Shown in pieces: positions 18,946 through 27,500 of a DNA stretch of 45,907 nt. Source of the DNA: Planctomycetota bacterium (GTDB lineage Bacteria; Planctomycetota; Planctomycetia; Planctomycetales; Planctomycetaceae); contig JAQBVJ010000055.1 in NCBI GenBank assembly GCA_027623235.1, positions 1-45,907 of the forward strand, given 5' to 3'. The position numbers and the translations under genes were made by a program. The first letter of the stretch is position 1. Each line of letters begins with the position of its first letter. The notes beneath the pieces were generated by a model. It did not search any database. It was not told where the DNA came from and was given only the letters and a program-made list of their open reading frames with translations.

Positions 18946-20409
18946 TTATTGCTCCTCGACCATTCCTCGCGTCCAGTCGCGAAGATTCTCCAGCCGCTGC
19001 TCGCCCTTCAGAAAATAGATCGGAGGCAGGTCATCCCGATGCCGACGGAACTGCTCGGTCACTTTCGCAGGCCAGTCAACTTTCGGCGACGCCATGTGCT
19101 CCTTGGACAACAGGTGGATGAGCGCGAGCGCGATCTGTTCGTGTCCGGAGATTGAGGGGTGTACATGGTCGACGAGCCAGGAGTTGTCGAGCAGTCCGTC
19201 GTCGGTTTTTGATTCGAGCAGCGCGTGAGCGTCAAGCAGCGGGGCGTGCCAGTGGCTCGCGGCCGATCTCAATGCCTCCTCCATCGGCGTGAGAATTCGC
19301 AGCGGACAAATGTCGTGATCACGGGCCTGGACGTACGCTGCTCTGGCTGGACGAGTTTCGCCGGCACGTTCCAGCAGTCGGCCCAGAAAGTAATGCACGG
19401 CCGCCTGACGATCGTCAATCTTCAGTGCTTCTTCGAGAGCCTCGACCGCTCCGTAAAGATCGGTTTTCTGCAACCGTCCTGCCGTTTCAAGCCACTCGCT
19501 GTGACGAGCCGCTTCGTCTTTTGTGAGCCCCTTTTTCGCCAGCGATTTGAACGGTGGCGTATCAGCAAGATTCGACGGAGGCAGAACCAGCACCACCGGA
19601 ACGTTTCGTTGCCGCGCGGTCTGAATCAGACGGTTAATGTTGAACTCGAAGTGACGCATGACTCCGGCCCGCCACTCGTCATCGCGGACGTAATCCTGCA
19701 GGCCGCCTCGGTAATCCAGTCGAGCCTGAACGTTGGGTCCCAGTTCCGGTCGCGAGTTATCTGATTGAGTCGGCAGCGTTGAAGGCTGAAACAGGCTCCG
19801 CGCGATTTGAAAGCTTCTGAATTGAAACGCCGCTTTCAAAGGCGCGGCCGTGATCGGAGCCACGTCGCGGAGATGCCCGTAGGATCGATCTTCGAGGAAC
19901 TCGTTGTGCCCGGTGCAGAGGATGAACAGGTCCGGTTCGTAGTTGAGACACTCTTCAAGCACCGGCACAAGGCGGTAGCTGGCGTAGGAGATGCCGCCAC
20001 AGTTGATGACTTCCCATTTGCGAGTCGGATCGGCCTCGCTCAGCCCGATGTGAAGAAACGTCGTGAACGAAGTCTCTTTCGAGAAGGGCCGCCCCTGCAC
20101 GGTCGACCCACCCAGACAGAAGATTCGAAACGTGCCAACTGGCTTTCTGGCCGGGAAGGATTCCAGGGCGAAAAACTTCAGACGCGGTTTCGAGATCTCA
20201 TACCGGGCTTTTGTTTCGTTGAGCTCAAACAGCGGCTGAAGTTCGCTGAATCCGACAAACGGATCGTCGATCAGTTGAGGATGGCCGATGTCGAACAGCC
20301 GACACACGACCTCGACGAGGACAAACAGTGAGAGCCCCACGAGGACTGCTCCGGCACGGAACAGCCATCGCCGACGAGCAGAAATCGGACGGGGATTCGC
20401 TTTTGACAT
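18946..20409 (-). CDS. Membrane-anchored SGNH/GDSL-type hydrolase with TPR-like insert
   Basis: 487 residues. One N-terminal membrane helix (about 16-36) follows a basic stretch, placing the rest outside the cytoplasm. SGNH blocks are visible: FCLGGSTVQG with Ser102 as nucleophile, CTGHNEF (167-171) as the Asn block, and a C-terminal DHVHPSISGH with the Asp-x-x-His pair. Between them lies a TPR-like helical stretch (LYGAVEALEEALKIDDRQAAVHYFLGRLLERAG). The enzyme probably removes an ester or acetyl group from a polysaccharide, glycoprotein or lipid, but substrate is unknown. The gene is 70 bp downstream of the kinase-FGE gene on the same strand and might be part of that transcript. Confidence 0.85.
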   Translation of the reverse strand: MSKANPRPISARRRWLFRAGAVLVGLSLFVLVEVVCRLFDIGHPQLIDDPFVGFSELQPLFELNETKARYEISKPRLKFFALESFPARKPVGTFRIFCLGGSTVQGRPFSKETSFTTFLHIGLSEADPTRKWEVINCGGISYASYRLVPVLEECLNYEPDLFILCTGHNEFLEDRSYGHLRDVAPITAAPLKAAFQFRSFQIARSLFQPSTLPTQSDNSRPELGPNVQARLDYRGGLQDYVRDDEWRAGVMRHFEFNINRLIQTARQRNVPVVLVLPPSNLADTPPFKSLAKKGLTKDEAARHSEWLETAGRLQKTDLYGAVEALEEALKIDDRQAAVHYFLGRLLERAGETRPARAAYVQARDHDICPLRILTPMEEALRSAASHWHAPLLDAHALLESKTDDGLLDNSWLVDHVHPSISGHEQIALALIHLLSKEHMASPKVDWPAKVTEQFRRHRDDLPPIYFLKGEQRLENLRDWTRGMVEEQ

Positions 20410-20478
20410 GAGTCACTGATCACAGAAACGGCCTGCGAATTCAAGCTCAGTCCTGTGCTTCAATGGGCTCGGCTTGGG

Positions 20479-22839
20479 CTACTGGTTTGTGAAGAACTCA
20501 CCCAGAACTCGAAACGCGCCCTGATCAGGAGAGCGCGGGTTCCCGCCCTCCCGCGAGGCCGGACGCTGGCGCAGGGCCGGGAACGAGAACGTTCCGCCAC
20601 GTTGAACTCGTCGGCCGGAAGATCCGTCGTTCGCAACAGAGTTCACGAATGACGAGTCGATGGTCACTCCGCCGGGCGAATCCTCGTACTGAGCGAAGAG
20701 GTCGAGGCACCATTCCGATTCATTGCCGAGCATGTCGTAAAGTCCGAAGCCGTTTGGACGTCGACTGCCAACTGTCTGTGGCCGGTTTGATTCGACGACG
20801 GCGAAATCGGCCAGGCGTGAACCGTCCGGCCCGAAGAACCACAAATCCGCCGAGCCTGCCCGGCACGCGTATTCCCACTCGGATTCGACCGGCAACCGGA
20901 AGTGAATTCTTCGTCCGCCAAACTTGTGTGACTTGCTGTTGAGCCAGTCGCAGAACGCACGGGCGTCGTGCCAGCTGAGATTCCCCGCCGGGTGCTGATC
21001 GCCGACGATGAACCCGCCCATGTTCTGCCAGTTGAATCCTGGTCGCCGGTACCACCCGTTGTTTTCGACTCCCCAGCCTTCATGTTTTTCGGCGTCCGTC
21101 TGATGGCCCGATTCCTTGACGAAGACTCGAAACTGTCCGACCGTGACCTCAGTCTGCCCCAGCAGAAACGGTTCTGGAATTGTCACCGTTCGCGGCGGAG
21201 TTTCCTGCGACAGAAACTCCAGCGGCTGTTCGGCATTCCGGTTGAGTTCGGCCAGTTGCGCGGCTGTCGTCCCCATGACGAACTGCCCGGCTGGGATCAC
21301 GACAAGTTTCAGTTCCGTGTTCCCGCCCAGCGGAATTGTCTGAAGCACATCGTCGAGCTGCAGTGTCGACGCTGCTGCAAGCTGTCGTTTCGCCGCGTCC
21401 GATGCGTTGCCGCTTGACGGATCGAATTCGGAAGCGGGACCTTCCGGGTCGTCGAGTGCTGAAGGATCCCCTCCAAAGAAGTAGAAGGCAGCGGCAACGA
21501 GACAGCCAACTGCTGCGACTCCGGCAAGAACCGGCTTGCTCATCGGGATTCGCGAAAGCGGGTTCTTTGAAGGAGACTTTCGCGCGGTAGCAACTTCCGC
21601 CGCACCATCAAACTGTCGAGTCGACGGCTCGACGCCCGGTCTCGCGCCAACGTCGGTTTTCTCGATGAGCGATCGTTCGGCGTCTTCGACAACCGGCGCA
21701 GACTTATTCGAATTCTGCCACGATCTCGCGAGAGGAAGCAGCGCCTTCGCAACGTCCGCGGGCGAGTTGAAACGGTCGTCGGGCAGACGCGACATCATTT
21801 TCTCGACAAAGCCGATCAACCGGGCGGGCACGTCCGGACGAATTTCCGCGATCGGCGTGGCCGTCTTTCTCTGATGAGCCAGCAGTTTTGAAAGGACGGT
21901 GCCGCCTGGAAACGGCGGCTGACCGGTCAGCAGAAAATACAGCGTGCAGCCGAGGCTGTAGATGTCCGCCCGGATGTCGGCGTTACGCGAATCGGTCGCC
22001 TGTTCGGGCGCGATGTAGTCCGGCGTTCCCAGGATAGACCCGGCCATCGTCAGTGCCGCGGCCGAACTGCGGAGTAGGTCGTCATCGGTGAAAGAAGTGT
22101 CTCGCTCGGGATCTTTCCTGCCGAGCCTTGCCAGTCCGAAGTCGAGAATCTGAACGCGCCCCGACTTTGAGATGATCAGGTTCTGCGGTTTGATATCGCG
22201 GTGCACCATCGAATGCTGCGCCGCGTGGCTTAGTCCCTGCGCCACCTGTCGGCCGACGTGCGCGACCAGTCCGGGTGAGAGTGGTCCCTTCCGCTTCACG
22301 TAGCGGGCCAGATCGATGCCCTCGACATATTCCATGACCAGGAAGTGCAGCTCGCCCGTCTGTTCCGCATCGTGAGCCGTCACAATATTCGGGTGAGACA
22401 GCTTCGCCGCCGCACGTACTTCCTGGCGAAACCGCTGAACGATTTCCGGGTCGTTCGTCAGCTCGCGGTTAATCACCTTCAACGCGACCGGCCGGTCCAT
22501 GATGCGGTGCTCGGCCTGAAACACTGTGCCCATCCCGCCGGCCCCGAGGACGCGGACGATCCGGTACCGGGGATGATCGACAAGGTCTTCCGGAACTTCC
22601 GTACGGCCGCCAGTTGACGACCGTACGATCGATTTCCCTGTCCGAATATCGACCGTCGTATCCGCATCGACCGCCCGCACTTGATCGGCGAGTGTGTCGG
22701 ACGGAACCTCGCTGAGAACCTCGCAGCACGAATCGCAATCGGCCACGTGATCGGCGATTGACCCCGCTGTTTCCGTATCGAGACGACCCTGCCCGAAGGC
22801 AACGAGTTGATCTCGCGGAGGATGCTGGGAGGTGTTCAT
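20479..22839 (-). CDS. Ser/Thr protein kinase with N-terminal zinc-finger and C-terminal FGE-sulfatase-like domain
   Basis: 786 residues. The N-terminus carries an anti-sigma-factor-type zinc finger (H31-x3-C35-x2-C38). A complete Hanks-type kinase follows: glycine loop GAGGMGTVF (99-107), K121, HRDIKPQN (213-220), DFG (233-235) and GTPDYIAPEQ (271-280). After a proline/serine-rich linker there is one membrane helix (about 448-470). The C-terminal part (about 515-786) is a formylglycine-generating-enzyme/sulfatase-modifying-factor-like domain (VVIPAGQFVMG, HPAGNLSWHDARAFCDWLN, FRLPVESEWEYACRAG, GLYDMLGNESEWC, RVQRGGTFS). The kinase is cytoplasmic and the FGE-like domain extracytoplasmic, probably a sensor or binding domain. 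The zinc finger next to an ECF sigma gene suggests the kinase also controls that sigma factor. Confidence 0.92.
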   Translation of the reverse strand: MNTSQHPPRDQLVAFGQGRLDTETAGSIADHVADCDSCCEVLSEVPSDTLADQVRAVDADTTVDIRTGKSIVRSSTGGRTEVPEDLVDHPRYRIVRVLGAGGMGTVFQAEHRIMDRPVALKVINRELTNDPEIVQRFRQEVRAAAKLSHPNIVTAHDAEQTGELHFLVMEYVEGIDLARYVKRKGPLSPGLVAHVGRQVAQGLSHAAQHSMVHRDIKPQNLIISKSGRVQILDFGLARLGRKDPERDTSFTDDDLLRSSAAALTMAGSILGTPDYIAPEQATDSRNADIRADIYSLGCTLYFLLTGQPPFPGGTVLSKLLAHQRKTATPIAEIRPDVPARLIGFVEKMMSRLPDDRFNSPADVAKALLPLARSWQNSNKSAPVVEDAERSLIEKTDVGARPGVEPSTRQFDGAAEVATARKSPSKNPLSRIPMSKPVLAGVAAVGCLVAAAFYFFGGDPSALDDPEGPASEFDPSSGNASDAAKRQLAAASTLQLDDVLQTIPLGGNTELKLVVIPAGQFVMGTTAAQLAELNRNAEQPLEFLSQETPPRTVTIPEPFLLGQTEVTVGQFRVFVKESGHQTDAEKHEGWGVENNGWYRRPGFNWQNMGGFIVGDQHPAGNLSWHDARAFCDWLNSKSHKFGGRRIHFRLPVESEWEYACRAGSADLWFFGPDGSRLADFAVVESNRPQTVGSRRPNGFGLYDMLGNESEWCLDLFAQYEDSPGGVTIDSSFVNSVANDGSSGRRVQRGGTFSFPALRQRPASREGGNPRSPDQGAFRVLGEFFTNQ

Positions 22840-22883
22840 TGGGAGTCGATGGTTGAGAGTCAGTTAGCGGAGCGGCGCGAGCC

Positions 22884-22996
22884 CAATGGCCCCAGAGTTC
22901 TGCTGAATGTCGCCTTTCGCTCTGCGAAAGTAGCGCTACTTTCTCAGAGCGAAAGGCGACAATCAGCGATCAGCCGACAAAACTCTGGGGCCATTG
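22884..22996. mobile_element. MITE-like palindromic insertion
   Basis: A 113-bp element with terminal inverted repeats CAATGGCCCCAGAG / CTCTGGGGCCATTG. Nested inside are GTCGCCTTTCGCTCTG (22909-22924) with its exact complement (22945-22960) and a perfect 18-bp palindrome GAAAGTAGCGCTACTTTC (22926-22943). The element is flanked by a direct repeat GGCGCGAGCC (22874-22883 and 22997-23006). Removing the element and one repeat copy restores a sequence nearly identical to an uninterrupted one at 38292-38317, which is strong evidence for an insertion with target duplication. It has no coding capacity. It separates the sigma factor and kinase genes. Confidence 0.75.
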
Positions 22997-23110
22997 GGCG
23001 CGAGCCGCCCGGTCGACCGCGCATCAAACAACCGCTCGACCGGACGGCCTGCGCGGTTCCGCGATTTCAGGAGAGGCTCACTGTGTAATGGCCGCTCGCC
23101 TTCGGATCTT

Positions 23111-23734
23111 TCAGGTTTCTGGGGAAAACTCGGATTCGACCATCCCACGGCCTTCTTCACGCAGCCGGGTCAGCACGCGCGACCGTGCAATGTAAACCGC
23201 ATTGAGCGTCATTTCGAGTTCTTCAGCAACCGCCTTCGCCGGCTCGCCCTGCATGGCGACTCGTGTGAATGCCTGCCAGTTCTTCTCGGAAAACTCGGGC
23301 TGAATCAACTGCAGCAAATACTGAGTTACGTGCCGATCGTGCTCCCGGTCCCAGATCCCGCTGAGAGCACTGGCCGGGTCCGACAGTTGCTCGAGCATCT
23401 GCTGCACCTCGTCGTTGCCGCTGCCGAGGCCCGCGCCGGCCTTCCGTCGACGGCGAGCCCGCCAGAAATCACGCAGACAGTTCACTGCGATCGTCCGCAG
23501 CCAGGCTCGAAAAGAACCCGCCTGTTCGTTTCGATGAAAACTCGACAGTCGTCGAAACACGACCGAGAGCACTTCCTGCACGACATCGTCCGCGTCCTGA
23601 CCCTCAAGCCCGCTTCGCTTGAGCCACTTCAGAATCAGTGGCGAGTAAACATCGACCATCCGCGTCCACGACTCATTGTCGGGCCGAGTTCGGTCCTGCA
23701 GTCGTTCGAGAAGGCTGAGAGAAGTGTTGGCCAC
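23111..23734 (-). CDS. ECF-type RNA polymerase sigma factor
   Basis: 207 residues from a GTG at 23734. The open frame extends further upstream to 23926, but that part overlaps the protease gene and has no sigma features. Region 2 is clear (WTRMVDVYSPLILKWL, DADDVVQEVLSVVFRRL, FRAWLRTIAVNCLRDFWR), as is region 4 (NWQAFTRVAMQGEPAKAVAEELEMTLNAVYIARSRVL). No separate anti-sigma gene is next to it; the downstream kinase carries an anti-sigma-type zinc finger at its N-terminus instead. The start lies 14 nt after the stop of the protease gene, so translation is probably coupled to it. It belongs to the planctomycete kinase-associated ECF type judging by context. Confidence 0.9.
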   Translation of the reverse strand: MANTSLSLLERLQDRTRPDNESWTRMVDVYSPLILKWLKRSGLEGQDADDVVQEVLSVVFRRLSSFHRNEQAGSFRAWLRTIAVNCLRDFWRARRRRKAGAGLGSGNDEVQQMLEQLSDPASALSGIWDREHDRHVTQYLLQLIQPEFSEKNWQAFTRVAMQGEPAKAVAEELEMTLNAVYIARSRVLTRLREEGRGMVESEFSPET

Positions 23735-23747
23735 GATATATCCAGAG

Positions 23748-24209
23748 TCAGTGACTGTCGTTTTTGAAATCGGGCATTGAGTCGTTTTCAAGCCGCATTG
23801 CCCTGGCTGGTCCATCGAATTCAACCGCGAAGTATTCAAGGAATCCCTGCCCCCCGAGGATGATCGATTCGTCGCGGCCGGCGTGGAAAAGGACCCGCCC
23901 CTCCCACTCGCAGTCATCATTGCCATCGCTGATCTGCAGCATCACGGTACCGAAGTACGTCTCGAGAGTGCCGCCTCCAAATGCGACTGGCGACGGGCCA
24001 GCACAGCGAGTCAGCTCAATGTCGAGCGCTTCCGCGAGCGCGATCGGGAAAAGCGTGTTGTCGGCCCCGGTGTCTACGAGACCTGCAACGAGTAAACCGT
24101 CTTCCGGTCCGCAGACCAGCAGGGGAATCACAGGGCGATAAATCACCCGTTCGACTCCGGTCTCAGGAGCCGCCACGATTGCCGACTGGTAGGGGAAGTT
24201 CATCGTCAT
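23748..24209 (-). CDS. Retropepsin-like aspartic protease
   Basis: 153 residues, no signal peptide or membrane helix. It has one D-T-G-A-D motif (LVDTGADNTLFP, D46-D50). The flap-type AFGGG segment and a late hydrophobic-Gly element (SIILGGQGFLEYF) follow, as in single-domain retropepsin-like proteases that act as dimers. The start ATG overlaps the stop of the DUF5678-type gene by 4 bp (ATGA), and the ECF sigma gene follows 14 nt later, so the three are tightly coupled. A role in processing a regulator, such as the sigma factor or a membrane partner, is an inference from position only. Confidence 0.82.
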   Translation of the reverse strand: MTMNFPYQSAIVAAPETGVERVIYRPVIPLLVCGPEDGLLVAGLVDTGADNTLFPIALAEALDIELTRCAGPSPVAFGGGTLETYFGTVMLQISDGNDDCEWEGRVLFHAGRDESIILGGQGFLEYFAVEFDGPARAMRLENDSMPDFKNDSH

Positions 24210-24421
24210 CCGATAAACGACACTGCTTTCGGGGCTTTCTGAAAGACAGGCTCTGCCTCTGAATTCCGACTCGCCTCCTGGCGGACTTCTGACAGGCTCG
24301 AACCATGAGCGATGACCTCCGTCATGTCACGATTCCAGGCAATCCACTGGCCTGCGAGTTCGGCTGGCAAAGTCGCGGGAGCACCGGGACTGTGCTGAGC
24401 ATCCTGGTTTTCGGTCATCAT
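24206..24421 (-). CDS. Small DUF5678-like protein
   Basis: 71 residues. The core LPAELAGQWIAWNRDMTEVIAHGSSLSEVRQEA matches the short DUF5678 pattern (a W-x-A-W segment followed by a helix) as I remember it. Such proteins are often encoded just upstream of retropepsin-like protease genes, as here. The reading frame overlaps the protease start by 4 bp. A purine-rich GAGAGAG lies upstream of the ATG pair at 24421/24418. It is the first gene of the protease-sigma-kinase cluster. Function is unknown. Confidence 0.75.
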   Translation of the reverse strand: MMTENQDAQHSPGAPATLPAELAGQWIAWNRDMTEVIAHGSSLSEVRQEASRNSEAEPVFQKAPKAVSFIG

Positions 24422-24481
24422 TCTCTCTCAACTGGAGTACGGGCACCCATCGTCCACGAAACCAGGCTGATCTGCAATCAG

Positions 24482-24500
24482 CGAAATTTCTGAAATTTCG
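24482..24500. promoter_or_regulatory. Perfect 19-bp palindrome between divergent genes
   Basis: CGAAATTTCTGAAATTTCG has nine-base arms around a single T. It is 61 bp upstream of the minus-strand DUF5678-protease-sigma unit and 79 bp upstream of the plus-strand exoprotein gene, in an AT-rich pocket. Position and symmetry suggest an operator for a dimeric regulator acting on one or both promoters. Confidence 0.5.
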
Positions 24501-24578
24501 AAAGGTCCACAGACACGCGGCAATTTCACCTTACGAGCGGGCATTTGCTCTTCAAAACTCCCAGCCGTGAGGTGTCCC

Positions 24579-27500
24579 ATGCGTCAGCTTTCCGAAATCT
24601 TTGCTCGATTTGCCAGCAACTGTGTCCGCACATCACGCGCTCGATCAGCGGAATTCGCTGGAAGAAAGAAGGCGAAGCGGCGGGTATTTCGCGGTGAGCA
24701 CGCTCCCGTTCTGACGGAGACGCTTGAGGTTCGACAGCTCCTCGCGGCGACGCCGATCGCAGGGCTCAGTGATGAGTTTGATGATTCCGCCACTACGGAT
24801 CAGTGGCAGAGAGTCAACAAGGTCGAGGGCTGGAATGCGGATCAGCTCAACGTTTACGACATCGATGCGACTCAACCGGGGCGGATGGTGCAGCAGCCGA
24901 ATACCGCCGTCTGGTATCAGAATTACCGGGGGCCGATGGCGTTTCAGACCGTCACCGGCGACTTCGCGTTTACGACTCAGATTCACATCTCCGATCGCGA
25001 TGACATCGGAGGCAGTGATGCCAATGACGTGCCGGGCGATTCGTTCTTCTCGCTGGCCGGGGCCATGATTCGCACGCCGCGCGACATCACCGACGCGCTG
25101 ACCGAGTGGACTCCCGGCAGCATGGCCGACGACGGAACCAACAACGGCGAAAACTACATCTTCCTGTCCGCCGGTTATGGAGCGGGTAACCCCGACGAAT
25201 TCGCTCTGGAAGTGAAGACGACTCGCAACAGCGACTCGCAGCTCGAACTGACGTCGCTCGGGCCGGACACGAACACGGTTAACGTTCAACTGGCACGGAT
25301 CGGGACGTCGGTCATCGCGATGTATCAGCTGCCGGGTCAGGAGTGGCAGGTTCACCGTCGGTACTCGCGGCCGGACATGCCGGCGACAATGCAGGTCGGA
25401 CTGGTCACGTACACCGACTGGGAGAAGGCCAACGACTTCGACCCGTTCACTCAGAACAGCACCGTTCTGGTTCCGGGGATGGCTGGCGATCCGACTCCGG
25501 GCGTTGCGTTCAATCCCGATCTGACGGCGGGCTTTGAGTACGCCCGATACGCGACTCCCGATGTGCCGGCAGCGCTCGCGGGAGCCGACCTGACCGACCC
25601 GAATGCGGTGTCGGATGCCGAGCTGCTCAGCTTCCTGGGGGACAACACGAACATCATCGACCCCGGCCCGACGGCCACCACGGGTTCAGTGACGGGCACT
25701 GTCTTTGATGATCGAGACGGAAACGGAAGCCAGACGGCGGATGAGCCGGGATTGCCCGGTGTCACGATTTACGCAGACCTCAACACCAACGGCGCGATCG
25801 ACGACGCCGAACCGAGCGTCACAACGGATGCCTCGGGGCAGTTCGAGCTGGCTGACCTGACACTCGGAACGCACGACATTCGAGTCGTGCTGCCGACCGG
25901 TTTCGAAGCGGCGACGACCGGTGGTGCTGCTGTTTCAGTCGCACTGTCTGAAGACGCCGCGCTGGCCACGGCAACGTTTGGCCTGAGCGAGATCGTCGTC
26001 GATCCTCCCACCGAAAACCCGAACGCTCCCGAGATGGCGATTGGGATGAATCTCGGCATGGTCAACGACTGGACGCATTCGTGGATTTTCCGCGACGCGT
26101 TCAAGCTGGCTCGCACATTCACGACGCGGTCGCTGAATACGACGACCTACGAATTCGGCTGGAACGGCCCGCCAGCGATGGACGCCGACGACTGGGTGAC
26201 GTCGGTTCCGGCGGACACTGTCAACGAACTCGGTGAGACCATCACGTACTGGGCGGACTCGATCCTTTTCAGCCAGGGCGGCAATCCGGCTGGCATTTAC
26301 CGAGCGGAATGGAGTGGCGAGGGCGAGATGACATTCGGGGCCACACTCCTCGAAACAGGGACGACGCCGGACGGACGCAATTACGCGCTGCTCGACGTCG
26401 CTGAGGATCAGACGCTCTTCATTCGGATCACCGAAACAAATCCCGACGACTACATCCGCGACATTCAGCTCTTCATGCCGGACTACGCAGGCCAGTCACT
26501 CGAAATGGACGACTGGCAGCCTGGCAGCGACGAGTCCCCGTTTCATCCGCTGTTTCTTGAGCGGTTGCAGCCGTTCGACACGCTCCGCTTCATGCAGTGG
26601 CAGCAGGTCAACGAGGACGATCGCGCCGTGCTGACAGCCGCCGACCTGCGTCCGGTCACGCATGCCAGTCAGGGTTCGACAGACCGCAGCTCGTTCAACG
26701 GAGTGTCGGTTGAGTATCAGGTGCAGCTCGCGAACGATCTGGGAGCCAACGCGTACTTCAACATGCCTCACCAGGCTGACGACAGCTACGTTCGAGCTTT
26801 CGCAGAATACGTTCGCGACAACATTCACGAGGACGCAGAGGTCTTTGTCGAGTACAGCAACGAGGTCTGGAATTACGCTTACGGCTTCGAAGCCAATGCG
26901 TGGATCGGTGAGCAGCAGCAACTGCCACAGAATGCAGGCCTCAGCTTCGTGGATGTGTGGGCTCAGGAAGCCCGCCGCGACTTCAGCATCTGGAGTGAAG
27001 TCTTCTCCGGCGACGAGGACCGGCTCACGCGAGTCGCCGCTGGACAGCAGAGCAACGTGTGGCTGACCGGCCAGTTGCTGGAGCGGATGAACGGCGAATT
27101 CGATGCCGTCTCGTCAACGTCTTACGCCGGTCTGGAAGCCGAAAACCTTGACTGGATCGACGAGACCACCACAGAGGACGACATCATCGATCGCGTGTTG
27201 GAGTGGGCGGTGCCGTGGAGTCTTTCGACGCAGGCCGCTCATGTCGCTCTCGCAGAGCAGTACACGGAAGAACTCGGCCGCGAGATCGACTTCGTGACCT
27301 ACGAAGGCGGTTCGCATCTGAGCGCGTACGGCACACCATACGCCGACCTCGTGCAGTCCGCGTCGGAATCTCCGAGGTTCGCTGAAGTCTACGCCGCTCT
27401 GCTGAACGGCATGGAACAGCTGGGTGTCGACCTGCACACGCAATACGTCTTCACCGGTACGGGCGAGCCGAGTCCGTGGGGCGAATTCGGTCTGCTCCAC

